From the NCBI GenBank assembly GCA_019752335.1, contig JAIEMJ010000045.1, forward strand, positions 207,450-271,449: DNA of 64,000 bases, read 5' to 3'. The position numbers and the translations under genes are program-made. The notes beneath the pieces were generated by a model. It searched no databases. It was not told the DNA's origin and worked only from the letters and a program-made list of their open reading frames with translations. This DNA comes from Bryobacteraceae bacterium (lineage in GTDB: Bacteria; Acidobacteriota; Terriglobia; Bryobacterales; Bryobacteraceae). This document shows positions 8,416 through 15,026 of the stretch, piece by piece (position 1 is the stretch's first letter; every line of letters starts with the position of its first letter).

Positions 8416-8730
8416 ATGAAGAGCTTACTGATCGTCGTGTTGGCGGCCCTGGCTTCGGTAGGGACCGCGGCTCCCGAAGAAGCGCGCAAGACGCACACCG
8501 TGCTGATTACGGGCTTCAAGTTCGTGCCGGAAACGCTGGAAGTGAGCGTGGGCGACACGGTGATCTGGAAGAACCAGGACATCGTGCCGCACACGGCCAC
8601 CGGCAAGAAATTCGAGTCCTCTCGCCTGAGCAAAGACCAAGCCTGGTCCTACGTGGCGAAAGCCAAAGGCTCATTTCCGTATATCTGCCGCTTTCATCCA
8701 ACCATGAAGGCTTTACTAACCGTTCGCTAA
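8416..8730 (+). CDS. Exported cupredoxin
   Basis: The 104-residue protein has a signal peptide of ~18 residues and a plastocyanin/azurin-like domain. The type 1 copper ligands are visible: H59 in IVPHTAT, then C91, H94 and M97 in YICRFHPTM. Such proteins carry single electrons in the periplasm. It starts two bases after the DUF4142 gene and is followed closely by an NTF2-like gene and a cytochrome P460, so it may pass electrons to or from the haem protein encoded downstream. Confidence 0.9.
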   Translation: MKSLLIVVLAALASVGTAAPEEARKTHTVLITGFKFVPETLEVSVGDTVIWKNQDIVPHTATGKKFESSRLSKDQAWSYVAKAKGSFPYICRFHPTMKALLTVR

Positions 8731-8744
8731 CCAGGAGATTTATC

Positions 8745-9098
8745 ATGCAAGACCTAAACAAGCTCGAGACTGAATTGAACGCCATGATCGCCAAGGGCGA
8801 GATGGTGCAGGCCGTGGACAAGTTCTACGCCGACGACTGCGTCGAACAGGAGGGGAATCAGGCGCCGCGCACCGGTGGCAAGGAAGCGCAGAAGGCTTAT
8901 CTGACGGGCTTCTTTCAGACGGTACAGAAAGTGAATGAGATCAAGCTGCACAGCCAGACGATCGGCGACGGCGTTACGATGAGCGAGTGGACGTTCAATC
9001 TGACGACCACCGGCGGCCCGATCCTGTGGAACGAAGTGCTGCGCCGCCGCTGGGAGAATGGCAAAGTGGTATCCGAGCGGTTCTACACCGCGGCGTGA
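8745..9098 (+). CDS. NTF2/SnoaL-like protein
   Basis: The 117-residue product, behind an AGGAG site, has the cone-shaped NTF2-like pattern: an N-terminal helix (LNKLETELNAMI), FYADDCVEQEG, and the strands LHSQTIGDGVTMSEWTF and RRRWENGKVVSERFY. Members range from small hydrolases and isomerases to binding proteins, so no reaction can be assigned. There is no signal peptide, unlike its neighbours. Confidence 0.8.
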   Translation: MQDLNKLETELNAMIAKGEMVQAVDKFYADDCVEQEGNQAPRTGGKEAQKAYLTGFFQTVQKVNEIKLHSQTIGDGVTMSEWTFNLTTTGGPILWNEVLRRRWENGKVVSERFYTAA

Positions 9099-9115
9099 AG
9101 GGAAGCGTGAATCAC

Positions 9116-9703
9116 ATGAAACGAATCCTGATCCTCGGTTTCCTCGCCGCCGGCGCCGCTTTCGTGGCGCTGCGCTGGGCGCCGTCTCCGGTGGCCGCGG
9201 CCGGCGGGCCGTCGTACACGGCCGACGGGAAGCTAAAGCTGCCAACGGGCTACCGGAAGTGGGTGTTTATCGGGGCGCCTTTGACGCCGAACGGCTTGAA
9301 CGGGGGCAAGGCCGGCTTCCCGGAGTTCCATAATGTCTACGTGGAAGATAAGAACCTTACGGCCTACCAGAAGAACGGGGAGTTTCCCGAGGGTACGGTG
9401 ATCGTGAAGGAACTGGTGCTGCTGCGTAAGGGCGCCTACCCGGACGGGTCCGCCGACTCGCCGTCGGGCCGGGGTTTTGCCGAGGGAGAGTTCAATGGCC
9501 TGGATGTGACCGTGAAAGACAGCCAGCGCTATGCGAAGACCAACAAGTGGGGCTTTTACAACTTCGGCCATCATGCTTTGCCGTATGAGTCCGCGGCGAA
9601 GGAAGGGTCCGCCCAGGAATGCGCGGGTTGCCACATGGCGGGGGCGTCGAAGACCGATATGACCTGGGTAGACTTCTATCCGGTGCTGCGCGGGAAGAAT
9701 TAG
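9116..9703 (+). CDS. Exported cytochrome P460-family protein
   Basis: ATG 9116 gives 195 residues; GTG 9107 is an alternative. A signal peptide or membrane anchor covers ~1-28. The P460-like domain follows (YRKWVFIGAPLTPN, EFHNVYVE, GTVIVKEL), and the haem-binding motif CAGCH is at 169-173 near the C terminus. Family members are periplasmic c-type haem proteins; the founding ones oxidise hydroxylamine, while many others are uncharacterised. The cupredoxin gene upstream is a plausible electron partner. Confidence 0.85.
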   Translation: MKRILILGFLAAGAAFVALRWAPSPVAAAGGPSYTADGKLKLPTGYRKWVFIGAPLTPNGLNGGKAGFPEFHNVYVEDKNLTAYQKNGEFPEGTVIVKELVLLRKGAYPDGSADSPSGRGFAEGEFNGLDVTVKDSQRYAKTNKWGFYNFGHHALPYESAAKEGSAQECAGCHMAGASKTDMTWVDFYPVLRGKN

Positions 9704-9709
9704 GTAAGC

Positions 9710-10222
9710 ATGTTCACCGTACTGTCCGCCGCTCGGGCGTGTACGCTTTGCGAGCCGCACCTGCCGCTAGGAGCCAAGCCAATTCTGGCGGCGGATCCGG
9801 CGTCGCGGATTCTGATCATTGGCCAGGCCCCCGGCCGGGCTACTCACCGGGCCGGTATCCCGTGGGCCGACCGGAGCGGCGTCCGGTTGCGCGAATGGCT
9901 TGGCCTTTCGGAGGCGGAGTTCTACGATCCGCGGAGAGTGGCTTTGTTGCCGATGGGCTTCTGCTTCCCGGGCTCGGGTAAGGCGGGGGACCTGGCCCCG
10001 CGGACGGAGTGCGCACCGCTCTGGCATCCGCAGATTCTGCCGTTGCTTCCGGAGGTGCGGCTGACGATTTACCTGGGCCGGTTCGCCGTGGCGTGGTACT
10101 TTGGGTCCCGGTTTGCGGACATCTCTGCGGCGGTGGAGTCGTTTGAGTCGCTGTTGCCGAAGCAGATCGTGCTGCCGCATCCGTCGCCGCGCAATGGCCC
10201 CTGGATTCAGCAGCGGCCTTGA
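9710..10222 (+). CDS. Uracil-DNA glycosylase family protein, interrupted by in-frame UGA
   Basis: The 170 residues up to TGA 10220 show the family: CTLCEPHLPLGAKP, IIGQAPGR, GIPWADRSG and LPHPSPRNGPW, which includes the HPSPRN active-site loop. The frame does not lose its meaning at the stop. It continues as FGETLLPRLRQRVAEAGL to TGA 10277-10279, the C-terminal helix expected of the family, and the longer form would overlap the next start as ATGA. In relatives I know the interrupted place is usually tryptophan (PWF), so UGG to UGA is the simplest explanation; recoding of UGA is the other. The protein would be about 189 residues in full. Confidence 0.75.
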   Translation: MFTVLSAARACTLCEPHLPLGAKPILAADPASRILIIGQAPGRATHRAGIPWADRSGVRLREWLGLSEAEFYDPRRVALLPMGFCFPGSGKAGDLAPRTECAPLWHPQILPLLPEVRLTIYLGRFAVAWYFGSRFADISAAVESFESLLPKQIVLPHPSPRNGPWIQQRP

Positions 10223-10237
10223 TTCGGCGAGACCCTG

Positions 10238-10255
10238 CTGCCGCGGTTGCGGCAG
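10238..10255 (+). other. Hairpin with GGUU loop downstream of the in-frame UGA
   Basis: CTGCCGC at 10238-10244 pairs perfectly with GCGGCAG at 10249-10255 around a GGTT loop. The first loop G is 23 bases after the UGA at 10220-10222. This is the geometry of a bacterial SECIS element, and selD in this window has a similar hairpin at 21 bases. The sequence also encodes the conserved LLPRLRQ, so it may be chance in GC-rich coding DNA. Confidence 0.3.
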
Positions 10256-10275
10256 AGAGTGGCCGAGGCGGGGCT

Positions 10276-10863
10276 ATGAAACGGGAGCAGAACCGGAGCA
10301 ACGAGGAGTGGGTGAGCGACCTCTCGGGAGACGGCGACCGCCGCGAAGCCGCGCTCGGGGACCTGCGACGGTTGCTCATGAACGGCCTTCGTCGCAGCGT
10401 GGGAGGCTCGGCGTTAGAGGATTATGTGCAAGCCGCCTTGATTCGCATCACCGGTGGGCTTGGCTCCTTTCGCGGAGACAGCCGGTTTGAGACGTGGGCG
10501 CTGTCGATAGGCGTGCGGGTGGCAGTGAGCGAAATGCGGCGGGCGCGTTGGCGAGAGGTTTCGCTGGATGAGATGGTGGAGGCGGGCCGCCTGTTTCCGG
10601 CGGAGCAGGCGGTGAACCATGAGTCGAACCAGTTGATGCAGGTGGTCCACGAAGCGATCCAAGCGGGATTGACGGCGAAGCAACGGGAGGCGATTCTGGC
10701 GGAATTGGGCGGGGCGCCGCCGGACGAAGTCGCGCGCCGCTTGGGGACGAATCGGAATGCGCTCTATAAGTTGGTTTACGACGCGCGTGCGAGGATCCGG
10801 CAGGCGATCCTGCAGGCGGGCTGGACGGAAGAGCAAGTACTCGGCGTATTGGGAGGGAGATAA
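10276..10863 (+). CDS. ECF-type RNA polymerase sigma factor
   Basis: ATG 10276 gives 195 residues and overlaps the end of the full-length glycosylase frame. Region 2 is at ~45-95 (LEDYVQAALIRI, GDSRFETWALSIGVRVAVSEMRR). Region 4 is at ~130-175 (LTAKQREAILAEL, PDEVARRLGTNRNALYKLVYDARARI), a helix-turn-helix for -35 recognition. The small zinc-finger gene follows three bases later, the usual place of an anti-sigma factor. The regulon is unknown. Confidence 0.88.
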   Translation: MKREQNRSNEEWVSDLSGDGDRREAALGDLRRLLMNGLRRSVGGSALEDYVQAALIRITGGLGSFRGDSRFETWALSIGVRVAVSEMRRARWREVSLDEMVEAGRLFPAEQAVNHESNQLMQVVHEAIQAGLTAKQREAILAELGGAPPDEVARRLGTNRNALYKLVYDARARIRQAILQAGWTEEQVLGVLGGR

Positions 10864-10866
10864 GGA

Positions 10867-11115
10867 ATGGCGGAGTTAGATCCAAAACTGAGAGCGATCG
10901 TCGCGATGGCCGCGTCGGTGCTGCCGCGCGAAATCGGGTGCGACGACTGCTTCGATTACTTTGCCGCTTACGCCGAACACCTCCTGGCGGGCGGTCCGCT
11001 TCCCGAGCCGTTGCAGATGGTGGGAGAGCATTTGGAGCGGTGTTCGTGCTGCATGGAGGAACTGAATCTGCTGCTGGCGGCGATGAAGGCCTCAACGCTC
11101 GATGAAGCTCCCTGA
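10867..11115 (+). CDS. Zinc-finger anti-sigma-like protein
   Basis: The 82-residue protein carries H55-x3-C59-x2-C62 (HLERCSCC), the ZAS-type zinc motif of many anti-sigma factors, plus C25 and C28 in CDDC. No membrane segment is present, so it would be a soluble sensor or binding partner. Its position directly behind an ECF sigma gene supports the role. Binding to the sigma factor is inferred. Confidence 0.7.
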   Translation: MAELDPKLRAIVAMAASVLPREIGCDDCFDYFAAYAEHLLAGGPLPEPLQMVGEHLERCSCCMEELNLLLAAMKASTLDEAP

Positions 11116-11335
11116 GCATGTCGTGGGGAGAAATAAGGCCTTGGCCACGCATCCCAATGGGAGGAAGCATCACTGGCCTAGTGCTGGCCAATCACATCAA
11201 AAACTCGACTGGCAAGTTCGCCAGGCAGCGTTTGAGCCTAAGGCTCCCGCCGTGGTGGTAGCCGAGGTCCGTGAGCGCTTGAGGCCGCTCTTGGGAGGGC
11301 TAGACGCCCAGAAGGACCTTCGGGTGGCTTGTGCC

Positions 11336-11632
11336 TTAGTTTTGTCGCCCCGCGCGTTGCAGCCCCTCATGCAGGATCATCTTTAACAGCGTCTGGTAGC
11401 CAATCCCCTTCCGCTCCGCAATCTCGCGAGCTTTGGCCAGATCCGGCGATGGTAATCGCAAAGCGATCTGCACACTATTGGCGCGGGCCAGTTTTGCGAC
11501 TAATGGTGAGCCGCCTGAGGGCTGGTTGCTCTTCCGCGCCGGTTGCTTTTTCACAAACTCGCGTCCCTTTGGGCTAGCCCACCATTTTGCCTTTTCCTGC
11601 TCGTTAGCGAACTTTACCCGGCTGACTTGCAT
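11336..11632 (-). CDS. Orphan ribbon-helix-helix (CopG-type) antitoxin
   Basis: The 98-residue protein has SVQIALRLPSPDLAKAREIA and GIGYQTLLKMILHEGL, the ribbon-helix-helix domain at about 53-90, preceded by a basic linker. It resembles CopG-type antitoxins that follow BrnT- or HicA-like toxins. I looked upstream and downstream on the same strand for a toxin and found none, so it is either an orphan or a free-standing regulator. Confidence 0.75.
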   Translation of the reverse strand: MQVSRVKFANEQEKAKWWASPKGREFVKKQPARKSNQPSGGSPLVAKLARANSVQIALRLPSPDLAKAREIAERKGIGYQTLLKMILHEGLQRAGRQN

Positions 11633-11677
11633 GCCGTTGCCCTTGGCGAGTAACGCCGAGAATCGGGAGCATGCGCT

Positions 11678-12061
11678 TTAAAGCGATTCTCTACGGAGTT
11701 CCACGCGGCGCGGCGCGTTCATGTTGAGCAGACGCACGGTCGCGCGCCCTCTGGATGTCAGACCCAGGACCTCACCGGCCCGGATTACAAAGTGATCGCT
11801 CCATGAGTCAGTACGCGGATGAAACAATGCCACGAGGGTAAACGTTTCTGGATCGATGCTGGTGAGGTTCGGCCCCTTAAACGCGTTGCAGCGGTCGCAT
11901 GCTAGGGCAAGCCCAGCGGGATCGTCGGAACCGCCATGCTGCCTCGGAACTATATGCTCGACATGGAAAGCGATGAGCGGCGTAGCCTCCTGTGGCATGC
12001 GGCAATACTCACAAACACTCTTGGCGCGTCTTCGAACCAACTCACGCAGAACTTGATCCAT
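11678..12061 (-). CDS. HNH endonuclease
   Basis: The 127-residue protein has the HNH domain at about 17-65: CEYCRMP (first zinc pair), HVEHIVPRQHGG and ALACDRCNAFKG (second zinc pair and the N-H end). The C terminus (RLLNMNAPRRVELR) is typical of small stand-alone HNH proteins found in many bacterial genomes. They cut DNA, but their biological role is not established. It follows a small gene on the same strand by one base, a recurrent pair. Confidence 0.88.
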   Translation of the reverse strand: MDQVLRELVRRRAKSVCEYCRMPQEATPLIAFHVEHIVPRQHGGSDDPAGLALACDRCNAFKGPNLTSIDPETFTLVALFHPRTDSWSDHFVIRAGEVLGLTSRGRATVRLLNMNAPRRVELRRESL

Positions 12062-12062
12062 G

Positions 12063-12320
12063 CTAAGCGCATTGCTTGGCCAGGAAACGGCGCGCCTTTG
12101 CCTGCATGACGGAGATCAGATCGACCGCCTCCACGAAATCCTTGTATTCCGCATCCTCCGCCGGCGTGAGGGTTCCCTCGTTTGCCTTCCCGCGCAAATA
12201 GCCGATGTGAGCTTCCAGTTCAGAGTCAACCCGGAGTTCAAGCAGGGCTGACGCCATTTTCGGCGTAAATGCCTCGGTTAGCGGGTCCAGCAGGCGATCC
12301 AGACAACTCGTGGTGGCCAT
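12063..12320 (-). CDS. Small hypothetical protein paired with the HNH nuclease
   Basis: The 85-residue protein is mostly helical (FTPKMASALLELRVDSELEAHI, LTPAEDAEYKDFVEAVDLISVM). I know the pattern as a frequent upstream partner of small HNH nucleases but no function. It ends one base before the HNH start. It could be an antidote or a partner subunit, which is conjecture from position. Confidence 0.65.
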   Translation of the reverse strand: MATTSCLDRLLDPLTEAFTPKMASALLELRVDSELEAHIGYLRGKANEGTLTPAEDAEYKDFVEAVDLISVMQAKARRFLAKQCA

Positions 12321-12394
12321 GGTTGAATTATAACCACTCCAGGCTGTTTTCGTGACTTCGCTCCAGCACAGTCGCGCGGCCCGGCGTCCTGACC

Positions 12395-12553
12395 CTACAT
12401 CTTGCGCTTATTCGCCCGGACGGGCGCGCCTTCGCGGACGTCGCCGGACGGGTTCACCACCAGGACTTCGTCGCCCGTCAGACCGCCGGTGATCTCCACC
12501 TCCAGGCCGTAGTCGCGCCCGACCTCGGCTTTGGCGAACTTCACCCGGCTGCC
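12395..12553 (-). repeat. Second copy of the efflux adaptor 3' end
   Basis: Bases 12395-12553 repeat bases 13812-13970 in the same orientation with about 11 differences in 159 by eye (~93% identity) and no gap. On the minus strand the copy encodes the last ~52 residues of the RND adaptor, from about FAKAEVGRDYGLEV to its own stop (TAG instead of TGA). No start is attached, so it is a gene fragment. Together with the true 3' end it brackets the HEPN island. Confidence 0.9.
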
Positions 12554-12573
12554 GATCACGCGCGAAGACTCCC

Positions 12574-12603
12574 ATGACTTCGGTTCGATTTCGCTGTGAT
12601 AAT
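12574..12603 (+). promoter_or_regulatory. Putative promoter of the HEPN pair
   Basis: ATGACT at 12574-12579 and GATAAT at 12598-12603 (preceded by TGT) resemble -35 and -10 boxes with an 18-base spacer. Transcription would start close to ATG 12610, giving a nearly leaderless message. It lies just outside the duplicated adaptor end, so the island brings its own promoter. Confidence 0.4.
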
Positions 12604-12609
12604 AGAAAC

Positions 12610-12927
12610 ATGACCAACGTTCGAAGCGGAGCGCTGCAGCAAAGCCGTATTGCGGATGGCGTTGAGAGCGCCGCGGCGGCGCTTTCGTCGGATGTGGTGC
12701 GCATCCGATATAACTTAGGAGAAGATTGGAGCGGCGAGAGCGCCGTCTTTTTTCGCGTGCTGCTGAAGGATGCGTCCACCAAGCGGCCTAACCTTCGAGT
12801 GGTGGCCCGCCGGGTTTCCGATACGATTTTTCGTGAAGTTGGACCCCAAGAACTAGGCCTGCAAGCCTACTTCAATTTTCGCAGCGAATCCGAACAGGCC
12901 ACCCTTAAGGAAGAGGCGTGGGCTTGA
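12610..12927 (+). CDS. Hypothetical partner of the HEPN protein
   Basis: I chose ATG 12610 (105 residues) because the promoter-like boxes end just before it; ATG 12574 would add 12 residues. The predicted fold is alpha/beta, with VVRIRYNLGEDWSGESAVFFRVLL and LRVVARRVSDTIFREV, then a charged C terminus. I do not recognise a named family, and it lacks the GSxxxG motif of MNT nucleotidyltransferases that often pair with HEPN. It ends six bases before the HEPN gene, so the two are likely cotranscribed and may be antitoxin and toxin. Confidence 0.6.
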   Translation: MTNVRSGALQQSRIADGVESAAAALSSDVVRIRYNLGEDWSGESAVFFRVLLKDASTKRPNLRVVARRVSDTIFREVGPQELGLQAYFNFRSESEQATLKEEAWA

Positions 12928-12933
12928 GCGAAG

Positions 12934-13440
12934 ATGGCCTATCCCGAGGATCTGCTGGAACAAGCCCAGCACTTAGCGAAGCGAGAGCGTAAGCGCCCGA
13001 GGCAGGCCAGCCTGCGCCGTGCGGTGTCCAGTTCTTACTACGCACTATTTCACTTGTTGATATCGGAGACTGTAAGGAACTGGAGGCGCCCGCAGGAGCG
13101 GTTTACTCTGGCACGAATGTTTGAGCACGGCGGAATGAGCAAGGTCTGCGCGAAAAAGCGCGATGACTTGCGAGCCTACTTTGGTGCGAGCGTGCCGCCA
13201 GCCCCCGGCCCGGAATTCGACCGGAATCGCCACTTGCTCAACGTTGCGGAGACTTTCGTTGAAATGCTGCAACATCGCCAAACTGCTGACTATGATGGGG
13301 CGAAAGTGTGGAGCCGAGTTGAAGTGCAAGAGCGGCTTGACGCCGTCAAGGAGGCTTTTGAAAGCTGGAAGTCTGTCCGGGATCATGCGGACGCCCAGAA
13401 CTTTTTGGTGACCTTACTCTTGCGGGAACGACGCCCTTAA
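12934..13440 (+). CDS. HEPN-domain protein, candidate toxin
   Basis: The 168-residue helical protein has the UPF0332/HEPN-like signature ASLRRAVSSSYYALFHLLI at about residues 25-43, then long helices to VREHADAQ-type sequence near the C terminus (actual: VRDHADAQNFLV). HEPN proteins are commonly ribonucleases in toxin-antitoxin, abortive-infection and CRISPR systems. I could not place a clear RxxxxH catalytic motif, so activity is uncertain. It is the second gene of a two-gene cassette between two copies of the efflux adaptor end. Confidence 0.7.
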   Translation: MAYPEDLLEQAQHLAKRERKRPRQASLRRAVSSSYYALFHLLISETVRNWRRPQERFTLARMFEHGGMSKVCAKKRDDLRAYFGASVPPAPGPEFDRNRHLLNVAETFVEMLQHRQTADYDGAKVWSRVEVQERLDAVKEAFESWKSVRDHADAQNFLVTLLLRERRP

Positions 13441-13538
13441 TCGTCGCGATCGATCTTCTGGTCCTCTTCCTGCCGCGCGGGTGAAGCTATGGATGGCTGA
13501 TTTGCAAGACGCTTCGAGTAGCGATTCGAGAGACTGAG

Positions 13539-13808
13539 CTAATTCAGGTAAAGTCGGTCAATCAAGTCTTCTATCTGCCGCCCCTCTTCGCTGACGCTGT
13601 AGTCAATGTCGAAACCGACATTGGCTAAATGGATAGTGAGAGCTTCCCTCAGGCGGTCGACACATAGGCGATCAAGGAAAAGTGTCCCAGTGGCCAGGTC
13701 GACCACTGCGGACTCAAGATACCTCTTGAGTGGCTTGTCGATGAAGGGAGTTTGCTGCAAATATCTGAGCTCGCTGGCGGATACCTTGAACTCTTTTTCG
13801 TCTTTCAT
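13539..13808 (-). CDS. Hypothetical protein of the HEPN island
   Basis: The 89-residue protein starts at ATG 13808, three bases after the adaptor stop, and runs towards the HEPN gene. It contains FKVSASELRYLQQTPFIDKP and REALTIHLANVGFDIDYSV. I do not recognise a family. Its acidic C terminus (EEGRQIEDLIDRLYLN) and position next to a candidate toxin would fit an immunity or antitoxin-like role, which is only a guess. It lies wholly inside the bracketed island. Confidence 0.5.
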   Translation of the reverse strand: MKDEKEFKVSASELRYLQQTPFIDKPLKRYLESAVVDLATGTLFLDRLCVDRLREALTIHLANVGFDIDYSVSEEGRQIEDLIDRLYLN

Positions 13809-13811
13809 CTC

Positions 13812-15026
13812 TCACATCTTGCGCTTATTCGCCCGGACGGGCGCGCCTTCGCGGACGTCGTCGGACGGGTTCACCACCAGGACTTCGTCGCCCGTCAGAC
13901 CGCCTGTGATCTCCACCTCCAGGCCGTAGTCGCGGCCGACCTCTACCTTCACGAACTTCACGCGGCTGCCCTTGCCGACTGTCGCCACTTGCGGACCGCC
14001 GGCGGGCGTCAGCAGCGTGTCGCCGGGAATCAGCAGCATGCGCTTCAGCCGGTGGCCCTCGAGTTGGGCGCGGGCGTACATGCCGGGCAGGAGCGTGCGG
14101 CCCTGGTTGGTTACTTGGACCTCGGTGAGCAAGGTGCGGGTGGCAAGGTCGAGGGCGTTGGCGGTGCGGGTGACCTTGCCCGCGAACAGTGCCTTGGGCA
14201 AGTCCTGCAGGGTGATGACGGCCTTCTGGCCCACGATGACGTCATCGACGTTCTGCTGCGGGACGTTGACGAAGACGCGCAGGACGCTGATGTCGGAGAG
14301 CCGGAAGAGTTCGCGGCCGGCCTGTAAGGAGGCCGTCGTGATCAGGTTGCCGACGGCGCAGTTGCGCACGGTGATGAGTCCGTCAAAGGGCGCGGTGACT
14401 TTCTGAAACGCGGTGAGCTCGGTGATGCGCTGCACTTCGGCCTCTTGCGCCTTGATATTCTCGCGGGCCGCGTTGACGTTGGCTTCGGCGGCGAGCTTGT
14501 CCGCTTGCCGCGCCGCTAGCACCGCGGCGGACTCGTCGCCCATCTGCTTCGAGAAGACGCCTTCGCGCACCAGTTCCTGCTGGCGTTTGGCGGTGATCTC
14601 GGCCAAATGCAGATTCGCTTCCACCACCTGCACCTGGGCCTGCACCTGGCCGAGCGACGCCTTCAGTTGATCGAGCCGGCTGCGGGCCTGGCGCAGTTGC
14701 TGATCCTGCTCCGGCGAATCGATCTGCACCAGCACCTGCCCCTTCTTGACGTAATCGCCGATGTCCACGTAGCGCTTGACGATGTAACCTTCGGCGCGGG
14801 CGTAGACGGGCGTTTCGCCGATGGCGGTGACGGTGGCGGGCAGCAGCAGATCGGCCGGCTTTTCGGTGACCTTCACTCCGGAAACGGTGACGACGGGAAT
14901 TTCCTTGCTGTCCGCTTTGGCTTCGGCGGTGACGAGGTCGATTTGACGCTGGCGGGGGGCCCAGCCGGCGTAGAAGAGTCCGGCCAGGCCGAGGACCACG
15001 GCGAGCAAGAACAGAATGCGTTTCAT
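13812..15026 (-). CDS. RND efflux periplasmic adaptor (membrane fusion protein)
   Basis: I chose ATG 15026, which overlaps the permease stop (ATGA); GTG 15032 adds two residues. The ~404-residue protein has an N-terminal membrane anchor, a biotinyl-lipoyl half motif (YARAEGYIVKRYVDIGDYVKKG), a long coiled-coil hairpin at ~105-190, and the second lipoyl half FQKVTAPFDGLITVRN. It links the inner-membrane RND pump to an outer-membrane channel. No channel gene adjoins it. Its 3' end is repeated at 12395-12553. Confidence 0.92.
   Translation of the reverse strand: MKRILFLLAVVLGLAGLFYAGWAPRQRQIDLVTAEAKADSKEIPVVTVSGVKVTEKPADLLLPATVTAIGETPVYARAEGYIVKRYVDIGDYVKKGQVLVQIDSPEQDQQLRQARSRLDQLKASLGQVQAQVQVVEANLHLAEITAKRQQELVREGVFSKQMGDESAAVLAARQADKLAAEANVNAARENIKAQEAEVQRITELTAFQKVTAPFDGLITVRNCAVGNLITTASLQAGRELFRLSDISVLRVFVNVPQQNVDDVIVGQKAVITLQDLPKALFAGKVTRTANALDLATRTLLTEVQVTNQGRTLLPGMYARAQLEGHRLKRMLLIPGDTLLTPAGGPQVATVGKGSRVKFVKVEVGRDYGLEVEITGGLTGDEVLVVNPSDDVREGAPVRANKRKM

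Noticed and set aside
12395..13970. Integrase-driven genomic island with att sites for the HEPN region
   Set aside because: No integrase or transposase gene lies in or next to the interval and the repeats are long coding sequences rather than short att cores, so I describe it as homology-based duplication.
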